A stretch of DNA of 64,000 nucleotides from VXOZ01 sp965220045 (GTDB taxonomy: Bacteria > Chloroflexota > UBA11872 > VXOZ01), in NCBI GenBank assembly GCA_965220045.1, contig OZ244803.1:682001-746000 (forward strand), in the 5' to 3' direction. How positions within the stretch are numbered: the first letter of the stretch is position 1; every line of letters starts with the position of its first letter. The notes beneath the pieces were generated by a model. The model made no database searches, was not told the DNA's origin, and saw nothing but the letters and a program-made list of their open reading frames with translations. Position numbers and translations under genes: made by a program. This document shows, piece after piece, positions 24,501 to 32,264 of this stretch.

Positions 24501-25631
24501 TCATGCCTCCTGCGCGGTGAGATGCCGGACTTTGTCTTCATCCACCTCGATGCCCAGCCCCGGCTCGTCGGTGAGGAGGACTGCGTCGCCTTCTCGGGGC
24601 AGGGCCTTTACCGCAATGTCATCGGTGAGAAACTGCGGACCGTTCAGTGCGCACGGGTGTTCGATGCCCCAGGCTGCTGCCAGTTGAATGCTGGCGGCAA
24701 ACGCTACGCTGCATTCGGTGAGGCCGCTGCAAATCAGCATCAACCCGGCAGTGTCGGCCAGGGCGGCACAGAGGTGGGCCGGCCAAAGGCCCCCGGTGCG
24801 GGTCACCTTGAACGTATACGCGGTCAGCGCGTTCTGCTTGATCATCGTAAGCAGCGGCACCGGGCCGGATATGGACTCATCCAAGGCAATGGGGACCGGG
24901 GATGCTGCCGCAATCTGCGCGGACACGTCAGGCCTATCCGGCGCCACCGGCTGCTCCAGCACGTCCACGCCCGCGTCAACCAGCGCACGCATGCGCAGGT
25001 GTGCCTCATGGGGCGGAAAGCCGCCGTTCGCATCCGCCCACAGGAAGCCCTCGGGAAAGGCCTCCTTCACCATTGCACACAGTTGAACATCCCACTCCAA
25101 GGAGCCGCCAACCTTCACGTTGCAGCTTCGATAGCCGCGTTCAGCTGCCTCGCGCAGGCTGTCATCCACTTCTTGAGGAGTACTGCCCGTGACCGTCCAG
25201 CTCAGGCGCGCGCGGTCTGCCCGTCTGTGCCCGAGCACGTCGCAAAGAGGCACGCCGTAGTGCCGGGCCAGAGCATCATGGACGGCTACGTCTATCGCGG
25301 CGCGGGCAATCGGCATGCTGAGACCCCAGAGCGGGGCAATCGCGCCGTTCATCGCAGCATGCAGCCGGTCGAAGTCAGCGAGCGGCAGGCCAATTACGGC
25401 GGGAATGAAGTGGTCTTCCAGCACACTCACTACCGATTCGCGTGTCTCCGGCGACCAGGTGTGGGAGGGCGAACCTTCGCCCCAGCCGACGGTGCCGTCA
25501 CTGGCGGTCAGCTTTGTCAGGACGATCGGGCGACCGGTCGCGGCGCTGCCGACGGTGCCCCGGGACGTCCGAAACAGCCCTGCAAAAGGCAGCGTGAACG
25601 AGAATACCTCGATGCTCTCTATGGTGGGCAT
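24501..25631 (-). CDS. Mandelate racemase/muconate lactonizing enzyme family protein
   Basis: This 376-residue enolase-superfamily enzyme has the N-terminal capping domain (about 1-125) and a TIM barrel with metal ligands in LWADANGG (Asp), LEQPV (Glu) and ALDES (Asp). It has a Lys in FKVTRTGGL. The usual KxK of the second strand reads NVK (CNVKVGG), so the first Lys is replaced by Asn. This fits MLE-subgroup enzymes (dipeptide epimerase or cycloisomerase-like) but does not fix the substrate. It overlaps the downstream Gfo/Idh/MocA region by a few bases and probably forms a two-gene catabolic unit with it. Confidence 0.9.
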   Translation of the reverse strand: MPTIESIEVFSFTLPFAGLFRTSRGTVGSAATGRPIVLTKLTASDGTVGWGEGSPSHTWSPETRESVVSVLEDHFIPAVIGLPLADFDRLHAAMNGAIAPLWGLSMPIARAAIDVAVHDALARHYGVPLCDVLGHRRADRARLSWTVTGSTPQEVDDSLREAAERGYRSCNVKVGGSLEWDVQLCAMVKEAFPEGFLWADANGGFPPHEAHLRMRALVDAGVDVLEQPVAPDRPDVSAQIAAASPVPIALDESISGPVPLLTMIKQNALTAYTFKVTRTGGLWPAHLCAALADTAGLMLICSGLTECSVAFAASIQLAAAWGIEHPCALNGPQFLTDDIAVKALPREGDAVLLTDEPGLGIEVDEDKVRHLTAQEA

Positions 25632-25651
25632 GTGCGCTCCCCTATGCGGTT

Positions 25652-25696
25652 TTGCAGTTCTTCGTCTTGCAGTTCGCCGTCTTGCAGTTCGTCATC
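25652..25696. repeat. 15-bp tandem repeat, three copies
   Basis: Three copies of a 15-base unit TTGCAGTTC(T/G)(T/C)CGTC stand head to tail upstream of the enolase-superfamily gene. The third copy ends GTCATC. The second and third copies differ from the first at two or three positions. Confidence 0.8.
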
Positions 25697-25764
25697 TTGT
25701 CTGCCACGCGGGTCTGTACCAAGAGCCGTGTCCTTATTCCGTATGATAGCGAATGCAGCGGCCT

Positions 25765-26034
25765 TCAGTCTGCCGGTGCGGTCGGTGAGTCCGGTGAAGG
25801 CGGCGATTCCAAAAGGGGTCGCATGCGCAAGGGTGTGTCCATCCGATAGGTGATGACGACGCGGTGGCCGGCCTGAGGGTCGGCGTAGACCTCGTTGGCC
25901 TTGAGATGGACCTCGTGGATGGTGTTACGATCTTCCTGCCAGACGAGGATCAGCTTGTATTGGTCGACTCCCTCCAGGTCGTACGCTTCGACTTGGAGCA
26001 AGAGTGCGGCCCGTTCATATGTGGTGCGCATCAT
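25765..26034 (-). CDS. Hypothetical protein, coupled to a CinA-like gene
   Basis: This 89-residue protein has an N-terminal helix (TYERAALLLQVEAYDLEG), a beta-rich middle (YKLILVWQEDRNTIHEVHLKANEVYADP, then GHRVVITYRMDTPL) and a Pro-rich end. I do not recognise a family. It overlaps the upstream CinA-like gene by 4 bases (ATGA), which supports real expression by translational coupling. There is no signal peptide or membrane segment. A second ATG three bases further in is an alternative start. Confidence 0.6.
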   Translation of the reverse strand: MMRTTYERAALLLQVEAYDLEGVDQYKLILVWQEDRNTIHEVHLKANEVYADPQAGHRVVITYRMDTPLRMRPLLESPPSPDSPTAPAD

Positions 26035-26522
26035 GTCGTATCCTCAATCTGTTTGTCCAGGCGGCGAGCCAAGCCTCCGAGGATGCCTGGTACCAGAGCG
26101 TCGCTGTCGTAATGCGAGGCATCTTTCGCGAATAATGCAGTGAACAATGTGGACGTGCCGTCCGGCGCGCACAGCAGAGCGTAAGCACATTCGCGCTGGG
26201 CAGCAGGCAGGCACTCCACCGCGAGCGCCCAGTCCGCGCCAAAGGCTTGCCTCGCGGCGACAGTAAGTCCCTGGAGCCGAGGAATACTCCCCGGCCGCCC
26301 CGAGTTTCCGCAATCCCCGGGCGTGAGCGACCGGGGCCAGAGGGCAGCATCTGCCGCCAGAATGAAACTGCCGGCGAAGAATGCGGAACTGCCCGGCTCC
26401 GCCGTGAGGCTGCGGGTAACGTGGCCGCCGCTGCCGATCTCAACACAGGCGAGTGTCTCATCTCTTTCAATGAGGCGCTGGGCGATGCGTTGGAGAAGCG
26501 CTTTGGTAGTAGGATCGGGCAC
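26031..26522 (-). CDS. CinA C-terminal domain-like protein with a degenerate active-site motif
   Basis: This 163-residue protein matches the CinA C-terminal/PncC fold, a nicotinamide-mononucleotide deamidase domain. The pattern LLQRIAQRLIERDETLACVEIGSGG, then TRSLTAEPGSSAFFAGSFIL, is recognisable. The usual AESCTGG, which carries the catalytic Ser, reads VEIGSGG, so the Ser is lost or shifted and activity is doubtful. There is no N-terminal molybdopterin-binding-like domain. The GTG at 26522 was chosen because the domain begins there, with GAGGTG about 12 bases upstream; an open frame continues to 26630. It is coupled to the next gene, whose start overlaps its stop. Confidence 0.7.
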   Translation of the reverse strand: MPDPTTKALLQRIAQRLIERDETLACVEIGSGGHVTRSLTAEPGSSAFFAGSFILAADAALWPRSLTPGDCGNSGRPGSIPRLQGLTVAARQAFGADWALAVECLPAAQRECAYALLCAPDGTSTLFTALFAKDASHYDSDALVPGILGGLARRLDKQIEDTT

Positions 26523-26753
26523 GTCTGAGGTATCACCTCTAGAGGAGGGTTCGCTCGGGCATATTAGATAGAATGGGCCAAACTGCGAAGGCACAATCGG
26601 CCACGTAAGGCAAGGACCGGCAATGGACATAAATGCAAATGGGCCGGCTCCTCTCGCGATGACTCCGGCGATTGAGACCTGAATAGCTTGCTCCAGGCTG
26701 TAACCCCCTCACAGGGGCTGCGGAGCGGATTTGCCCAGGGTTCGGACCATCAA

Positions 26754-27095
26754 TCAACCGTGCTTCTCAGCGGAATCTGGAGAAGCATGTCCTGCGTGCG
26801 CTTCAGCTTGCCACTTCTTCATCTCTTCCTCGATGAAGTAGTTCACCAACTCGCGGTAGAGATTGGCAATGACATCGGGATTCAGTCCCGCCTCCCGGGC
26901 CCAGATTCGCCGTTGCTCGAGCATGGCTTTGAAGCGTTCCGGCGCGCGCACGGAGGTCGCGCTCGTCTTGAACCGGAACGCGGCTTGAACGTACGCGAAC
27001 CGCTCACCGAGCAGGTCGATAACCCGTTGGTCGATGCGGTCGATCTCCGCGCGAATGTCCTGCATGTCGCGGCAATCGCCGGGTTTCCTTACCAC
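26754..27095 (-). CDS. Chorismate mutase family protein, PchB-like
   Basis: This 113-residue all-helical AroQ-fold protein resembles PchB, the isochorismate pyruvate-lyase with chorismate mutase activity. The N-terminus KPGDCRDMQDIRAEIDRID aligns with PchB without gaps. Active-site counterparts are Arg15, Arg32 and Lys43 (PchB Arg14, Arg31, Lys42), but PchB Gln90 corresponds to Glu91 here (FIEEEMKKW). The GTG start at 27095 has AAGGA 6 bases upstream; a TTG-initiated reading to 27110 is less likely. It may act in aromatic amino acid or salicylate-type metabolism. It is not in the aro operon at 19-22 kb. Confidence 0.85.
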   Translation of the reverse strand: MVRKPGDCRDMQDIRAEIDRIDQRVIDLLGERFAYVQAAFRFKTSATSVRAPERFKAMLEQRRIWAREAGLNPDVIANLYRELVNYFIEEEMKKWQAEAHAGHASPDSAEKHG

Positions 27096-27203
27096 CGAAA
27101 TTCCTTCCAAAGACGAGGAACGTACGCGCTACGCGGAGGTCTTGAAGCGCCGGGACTATGACTCTGCGCGCAAGTTTCCGCCGGAGTTCCTGCCGGTTTC
27201 AGC

Positions 27204-27458
27204 TTACCGCCAGATGACTTCCCACTGCACCGGCGCATCGTTGAGCGGCTGGTTGTATTCGTCGAGCACGTTGAAACGCAAGCCGTCCGCGCGCCGGGAC
27301 TCAATTCGCACCATACGGACTTCATCCGTCATCGCGTAGCATCTGATGGTGCGCGGCACACCACGCCCTTGCGCAACGATGTCGGCAGGGAACGCCAAAG
27401 TACGTACACCGCGCGCCGTCTCAGTCTTGTATGACAGCTGTTCCCGGTCTGAAGCCAT
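27204..27458 (-). CDS. Hypothetical protein
   Basis: This 84-residue protein, of mixed charge and mostly beta-like, includes ARGVRTLAFPADIVAQGRG and RTIRCYAMTDEVRMVRIESRR, and ends PVQWEVIWR. No family is recognised and there is no membrane segment. It lies 108 bases upstream of the PchB-like gene on the same strand and could share its transcript. The ATG at 27458 was chosen; in-frame GTG and TTG codons exist slightly upstream, none with a good ribosome-binding sequence. Confidence 0.5.
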   Translation of the reverse strand: MASDREQLSYKTETARGVRTLAFPADIVAQGRGVPRTIRCYAMTDEVRMVRIESRRADGLRFNVLDEYNQPLNDAPVQWEVIWR

Positions 27459-27897
27459 TGTGTTCACGCGTTTAGCCAATTAAGCCAAGCATGGGAGCGG
27501 CAGTGCCGTATGTTCGACTCGGCGGAACAGCGGTGGCCCGGTTGGGCCCCTTGCCGCATGCGAAATCAGTTGTTTCTATGATAGCATTAGATGAGACGGC
27601 ATCACCTTTCTCTCGCACCGCAGCCCCCTAGGGACCTCTGCTCGCCCGCCAGAAGGCGGTCTTTGCCCAAGATTTCGGTTTCCACTGACGGTCGGAGTGT
27701 TTGCGGTGCACTATTCCGCACTCTTCGCAGAATTCTTTTGAGGTCGACGTTGTTGAGCGCAAGTTAGACAGGGAGTCTTATCGGGTCGCAAAATGCGGAG
27801 TTGTGGAGAGGTATTCCCTGGGTGAGATAGCTGGCAGCATGCCCAGACTGCATGTGCTGACGTGGTTGGATAGCAGCCCAACGTGAAGGATCGGACT
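27459..27897. other. Intergenic region between divergent genes, nothing firm
   Basis: No convincing gene is present. Two short hairpins can be drawn (GGCCC-GGTT-GGGCC near 27535, and CCGCC-AGAA-GGCGG near 27646-27659). The region must hold the promoters of two divergent transcripts, but no hexamer pair stands out. Confidence 0.5.
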
Positions 27898-28872
27898 ATG
27901 AAAACGGCGCTGATTACAGGCATAACCGGCCAGGATGGGACGTATCTCGCTGAGTACCTCATTGGCTTGGGATATAAGGTCTACGGCCTCATTCGGGGTC
28001 AGAACAACCCGAAGGCCGAGGCCGTGCGGCAGCTCATTCCAAACCTCGAGCTCGTCGAAGGCGACCTCCTGGACCAGAGTTCGCTGATTGGCGTGGTGGA
28101 AGCCACGCAACCGGATGAGGTGTACAATCTGGGCGCCATCAGCTTTGTGCCGGTCTCGTGGCGTCAGCCGGTGCTCACGAGCGAGATTACGGGCCTGGGC
28201 GTCACGCGGATGCTGGAGGCCATTCGCATCGTGAACCGCGACATCCGCTTCTACCAGGCATCGAGCAGTGAGATGTTCGGCAAGGTGCGCGAAGTGCCGC
28301 AGAGCGAGACCACCCCTTTCCACCCGCGCAGCCCTTACGGCGTAGCGAAGGTGTACGGGCACTATACGACGGTGAATTACCGCGAGAGCTACGACATCTT
28401 CGCGTGCTCGGGCATCCTCTTCAACCATGAATCGCCGCGCCGCGGCCTGGAGTTTGTCACACGCAAGACGACGAACGCGGCGGCACGCATCAAGCTCGGC
28501 AAGCAAGACAAACTGCTGTTGGGGGACTTGTCACCGAAGCGCGACTGGGGATTCGCCGGCGACTACGTGCAGGCGATGCATATGATGCTGCAGCAGGAAG
28601 AGCCTGACGACTATGTGATTGGCACCGGGGCGACACATTCGATTGAGGAGATGTGCGCCATAGCGTTCGATCACGTAGGCTTGGACTGGCAGGACTACGT
28701 GGGCACCGACCCACAGTTCTTACGCCCGGCGGAAGTCAGTCTGCTGGTTGCCGACAATGCAAAAGCGCGGGAAGAGTTGGGATGGGAGCCGACCGTAGAC
28801 TTTGAGGCCCTCATTCGCATGATGGTGGAGAGCGACTTGAAAGGGGAAGGCGCCGCCGGTGAGGCGGCGTAA
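27898..28872 (+). CDS. gmd: GDP-mannose 4,6-dehydratase
   Basis: Gmd converts GDP-mannose to GDP-4-keto-6-deoxymannose, the precursor of GDP-fucose, GDP-rhamnose and related sugars. The 324-residue product has the NAD motif GITGQDGTYLAEYL near the N-terminus, ASSSEMFGKV (Ser/Glu near 122-125) and YGVAKVYGH (Tyr147, Lys151), as in the short-chain dehydrogenase catalytic set. KKTTNA-type residues appear as RKTTNAAARIKLG, and PAEVSLLVADNAKAREELGW closes the family pattern. AAGGA stands 7 bases before the ATG at 27898, which decides the start over a GTG at 27883. It is slightly shorter than typical Gmd. No fucose synthase gene is adjacent. Confidence 0.93.
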   Translation: MKTALITGITGQDGTYLAEYLIGLGYKVYGLIRGQNNPKAEAVRQLIPNLELVEGDLLDQSSLIGVVEATQPDEVYNLGAISFVPVSWRQPVLTSEITGLGVTRMLEAIRIVNRDIRFYQASSSEMFGKVREVPQSETTPFHPRSPYGVAKVYGHYTTVNYRESYDIFACSGILFNHESPRRGLEFVTRKTTNAAARIKLGKQDKLLLGDLSPKRDWGFAGDYVQAMHMMLQQEEPDDYVIGTGATHSIEEMCAIAFDHVGLDWQDYVGTDPQFLRPAEVSLLVADNAKAREELGWEPTVDFEALIRMMVESDLKGEGAAGEAA

Positions 28873-28981
28873 CTCTCGGATTGTTGTAGAGTGTGAAGTA
28901 TGGTATGGTGAATAGCCTAGACACGGAAGGGCACTCGGCAAGCGTGGTTTCCGTGGAAAGACAGGACGCATCAGAAGGAGT

Positions 28982-29200
28982 GTGGTTGATTTGTCATCAG
29001 TGACCTTGCGCGACGGCGAGAGCTTTGAGAGTCTCTTGCAGCGGTTTCGCTCATCGGTAAACCGGTCCGGCGTAATGCGAGAAGTCCGCTTGCGGCGGTT
29101 CTATCGCTCGAAAGCAGAGAAAGAGCGTTTGGCATTACAGCGGGCTATTCGCCGCCAGCGCAGGCGTGAGGCCAAAGTTCGAAAGTCCATGGGGGTCTGA
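28982..29200 (+). CDS. rpsU: 30S ribosomal protein S21
   Basis: This 72-residue basic protein is bS21: VTLRDGESFESLLQRFRSSV near the N-terminus, then an Arg-rich C-terminus (LRRFYRSKAEKERLALQRAI, RRQRRREAK). S21 binds the small subunit near the anti-Shine-Dalgarno end of 16S rRNA and helps initiation. The GTG at 28982 is very close to AAGGAG (1 base), so the TTG at 28991 with 10-base spacing could be the true start. A strong intrinsic terminator follows, so the gene is probably transcribed alone. Confidence 0.93.
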   Translation: MVDLSSVTLRDGESFESLLQRFRSSVNRSGVMREVRLRRFYRSKAEKERLALQRAIRRQRRREAKVRKSMGV

Positions 29201-29234
29201 GGGCGGTCAATTCCACGTATGCTCTCTGCATGGG

Positions 29235-29270
29235 AGCCAGCATAGATTGCGCGTCTGTGCTGGCTTTTTT
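29235..29270 (+). terminator. Intrinsic terminator after rpsU
   Basis: A 12-bp stem (AGCCAGCATAGA/TCTGTGCTGGCT, one G-T pair) with a 7-base loop is followed by TTTTTT. It lies 35 bases after the rpsU stop. Confidence 0.9.
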
Positions 29271-29311
29271 GATTCCTGATAGTGGCGCCTTGCCCGCTCA
29301 TTGTCGGTCTT

Positions 29312-29341
29312 TTGACGGTATGATTGGCTCCAAGTTATAGT
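29312..29341 (+). promoter_or_regulatory. Promoter of a solute-binding lipoprotein gene
   Basis: TTGACG (29312-29317) and TATAGT (29336-29341) are spaced by 18 bases, about 85 bases before the SBP start and just after the rpsU terminator. Confidence 0.5.
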
Positions 29342-29425
29342 TTAAATGTGGAGCAGGCAAGGGGTTCATTGGGAACTCCTCATGGCTGTTTCTTTTTGTG
29401 TGTTTTGTAGCGTGCGAAGGAGGAG

Positions 29426-30817
29426 ATGCACGTGCAGCGTATTAGTCGAAGAAAGCTACTCTATGGTAGCGCCGTGGCCGGATTCGGCTCGGCACTATTG
29501 GCCGCGTGCGGTCAAGGCATGGCGCCGGCGACTGCCCCGGCAGACGCCCCGGCAGAAGAGGCCGAGGCTCCCGCGGCTGAAGAGTCGATGAGCATGTCCG
29601 ATGGGCGGACCATTATTTCGTTCTGGTCGTACATTGGATTCGGCTCCGCCGGTCTGCACCCGCAGGTGCAGGGCCTGTCCGACATGGTCGTCAAGTACAA
29701 CGCCGAGAATGAGGACAACATCCTCGTCGAGATCGTGCCCGGCAAGGGTACGGACGAGGCCAAGACCGCGGCCGCGGGCGGCGTGCCCCCGGGAGTGCAC
29801 TGGCACGCGTGGCCGGACAGCACCAACTTCTTTGCCGCCGGTGTAACGGTGGACCACGAGGAAGAGTTGAAGCGCTTCCCTAGCTGGAACGAGCAGCGTG
29901 ACGACTACTTCGAGCCCATGACCGCCAGCACCACCTGGCAGGGCAAGCTCACCGGTCTCCCCATCAACACGAACAACAGCATCATGATCTGGAACCCGGA
30001 CATCCTCTCGACGGCCGGTGTCAGCGATCCGGAAGAGGGCTGGACGTGGGAAGACATGCTCGAGATGGCGCAGAAGGCCGCCAATCCTCCCGATGTTTGG
30101 GGTTGGGACTACCACCCGCGCAGCATCAGCCGCTGGGACCAAGTGGCCGGCAGCGCCGGCTTCACGTGGCTGAACGAGGAGCAGACTCGCTGGAATTTCG
30201 ATTCCGACGAGGCCATCTGGGCCACGCAGATGATCAGCGACTGGATGAACGCCTACCAACTCGCGCCGTATAGGGACGAGTGGGGCGGCGAGTTGTTCCA
30301 CGACGGCAAGACGGTATTCGAGTCCCAGGGTCCCTACCGCCTGCCGACCCTCCGCCAGCGCGGCGATAATTTCAAGGTGATCCACACCCCGGTGCAAGCG
30401 AAGCGCCATGCGCCCAACGGCGGCCAGAATATCGCCGTGTTCGTGCAGGCAAACGCCGACATTCTCGATGCGTCATTGCGCTTTGCCCAGTACGCGGTTT
30501 CGGCAGATGCTCAGGTCTTCGTCATCAGGGCTTCCGGCGGCACCAACCTGCCGGTCAGCAAGTCCGTCCTTAACCACGAGGGCTACCAGGGCCTCATCGC
30601 CGACGACCCCGATTACGCCACGTTTGCGGCGGAACTGCCCAATGGCGGCCGCTACCCCGGCCTGCCGTCCGGTTACCGCGGCTTCCAGGGCCAGCTCTTC
30701 AGCGAGGGCTTCCACCCGGTGTGGCGCGGCGAACTGACGGCCGAGGAAGGCATGAAGATTGTCCAGGACATCGCGCAAGTGCAGCTTGAGGCTGACATCG
30801 CGCGCATGGGCGGCTAA
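29426..30817 (+). CDS. ABC-type solute-binding lipoprotein (family 1)
   Basis: This 463-residue sugar-type solute-binding lipoprotein has a Tat signal with RISRRKLLYG and lipobox LLAAC (Cys28). An Ala/Pro/Glu-rich linker (APADAPAEEAEAPAAEE) follows, then the binding domain: IISFWSYIGFGS, GVHWHAWPDSTNFF, KLTGLPINTNNSIMIWNPD, GWTWEDMLEMAQKA, and YRLPTLRQRGDNF. AAGGAGG lies 2-3 bases from the ATG at 29426 but 8 bases from an in-frame GTG at 29432, which may be the true start. A promoter and a downstream hairpin suggest a single-gene transcript. No permease follows; the next genes are Gfo/Idh/MocA oxidoreductases. Confidence 0.92.
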   Translation: MHVQRISRRKLLYGSAVAGFGSALLAACGQGMAPATAPADAPAEEAEAPAAEESMSMSDGRTIISFWSYIGFGSAGLHPQVQGLSDMVVKYNAENEDNILVEIVPGKGTDEAKTAAAGGVPPGVHWHAWPDSTNFFAAGVTVDHEEELKRFPSWNEQRDDYFEPMTASTTWQGKLTGLPINTNNSIMIWNPDILSTAGVSDPEEGWTWEDMLEMAQKAANPPDVWGWDYHPRSISRWDQVAGSAGFTWLNEEQTRWNFDSDEAIWATQMISDWMNAYQLAPYRDEWGGELFHDGKTVFESQGPYRLPTLRQRGDNFKVIHTPVQAKRHAPNGGQNIAVFVQANADILDASLRFAQYAVSADAQVFVIRASGGTNLPVSKSVLNHEGYQGLIADDPDYATFAAELPNGGRYPGLPSGYRGFQGQLFSEGFHPVWRGELTAEEGMKIVQDIAQVQLEADIARMGG

Positions 30818-30940
30818 GTTACGTCGAGGCAGACGCACATGCACGCCAACGATCGCGCAGCACTTCGTTGCATAGTCTTTCGCCAAGATCAGAGGTGTCG
30901 ATAGAAGTGCTCTGCCATCCATAGTCATGGATAACTGAAT

Positions 30941-30983
30941 AGAAGCCAGCTAGGATAGACTAGCTGGCTTCTTGCTTTTGTTT
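30941..30983 (+). terminator. Intrinsic terminator after the solute-binding protein gene
   Basis: A perfect 13-bp stem (AGAAGCCAGCTAG/CTAGCTGGCTTCT, 30941-30953 with 30960-30972) with a 6-base loop is followed by TGCTTTTGTTTTG. It separates the SBP gene from the two oxidoreductase genes. Confidence 0.85.
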
Positions 30984-31087
30984 TGGCGAGCGGATTGTTT
31001 TGACCGCAACGAACTACGCAAGCGCCACGTGAGGTTGGGTGTCCGATCATCCCGCATTTGAGGGGTCTCGTCAGGAGAATGCCAACT

Positions 31088-32137
31088 ATGGCGCCATACC
31101 GGGTAGGAGTCATTGGCTGCGGCCGCATCAGCAGCACCATTGATGATGAAGTGCAGGGCAATGCGAGCGTAATCTTGCCGTTTGCCCATACGGCGGCGTA
31201 CATGGAGGAGCCGCGTGTGCAGGTGGTTGCGGCCGCTGATCCGGTGCCCGCGAAGCGCGACGCCTATCGCCAGCGTTGGGGCGTGGAGCGTATGTACGAT
31301 GACCATGCAGCCCTGCTCGAGCGCGAGCAGTTGGACATCGTGAGCGTGTGCACGCGCGCCGAGGAGCGGCCGGAGGTGGTCGTGGCATGTGCTGAGGCCG
31401 GTGTGAAGGTAGTCTTTGCGGAAAAGCCGCTGGCGTGGTCGCTCGGCGAGGCAGAGGTGATGCTGGCGGCCTGCCGTCGCCGCGGGACAAAGCTGGGCGT
31501 GGGCTGTCTCCGCCGCTGGCATCCCTTCTACCGCCAGGCCAGGCAGATGCTGGCTGAGGGTGAAATCGGCAAGGTGCTCCAAATCACCGGCTACTGCGGC
31601 TCTACTCTCTCGCATGACGGCAGCCATTGGGTTGACCTGATGCGCTATTTTGCCAGCGACGCGCCGGTGGACTGGCTGGTGGGCGAGATTGGCGATCCGG
31701 CGGCACTGACCGATGATTGGGATCGCTACGGCGGCAATGCATACGTCGCGTTTCGCAACGGGGTGCGCGGCTATCTGCGCATGATGGGCACCGGCGCCGC
31801 CGTGCAGGAGTGGGACATCATTGGCGAGCGGGGCCGCATTCGGGCGTTGGACGGCGGCCGCGAGTTCGAACTGTGGCGGCGCGCCGGCAGTGGCAAGAGC
31901 GACCGACCGGTGCGGGAGGCCTTTCCCCGCCCGCAGCGACTGTCCAGTCCCACGGCGCAAGCGGTTGCCGACATGGTCGCGTGCGTGGAGTCCGACAAGG
32001 AGCCGGACTGCAGCGGCAAGGACGGCTACGCCGCCTTGGAGATTGCCCTGGCGATGCGGGAGTCATACCGGCGCGGCAATGCGCGAATTGAATTCCCGTT
32101 TACAGATAAAGAGACGCGACTCATCACGCCAACATAG
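31088..32137 (+). CDS. Gfo/Idh/MocA family oxidoreductase
   Basis: This 349-residue NAD(P)-dependent oxidoreductase has an N-terminal Rossmann motif YRVGVIGCGRIS, then VQVVAAADP, DIVSVCTRAEERPEVVVACAEAG and VVFAEKPLAW with the family's EKP. The C-terminal domain has SHDGSHWVDLMRYF, containing the conserved Asp and His. The ATG at 31088 has AGGAG 10 bases upstream; an ATG at 31079 is too close to it. A second oxidoreductase of the same family follows after 127 bases. Both stand between two solute-binding lipoprotein genes, which suggests sugar or polyol use. Confidence 0.92.
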   Translation: MAPYRVGVIGCGRISSTIDDEVQGNASVILPFAHTAAYMEEPRVQVVAAADPVPAKRDAYRQRWGVERMYDDHAALLEREQLDIVSVCTRAEERPEVVVACAEAGVKVVFAEKPLAWSLGEAEVMLAACRRRGTKLGVGCLRRWHPFYRQARQMLAEGEIGKVLQITGYCGSTLSHDGSHWVDLMRYFASDAPVDWLVGEIGDPAALTDDWDRYGGNAYVAFRNGVRGYLRMMGTGAAVQEWDIIGERGRIRALDGGREFELWRRAGSGKSDRPVREAFPRPQRLSSPTAQAVADMVACVESDKEPDCSGKDGYAALEIALAMRESYRRGNARIEFPFTDKETRLITPT

Positions 32138-32264
32138 CCCGTTGAAGGTCTCGCAGCTAAACCTCAGATGGCGCGCGGTAGGGGCACAATATATCGTGCC
32201 CCTACGTGCTAGGATGCAGGTTGCACTGGCAGAGAGAATATATCCCTATGGGAGAGGTAGAGTT

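Noticed and set aside
27778..28506. A 242-residue minus-strand ORF opposite gmd
   Set aside because: It is antisense to a well-supported gene and rich in residues typical of reverse-frame shadows.
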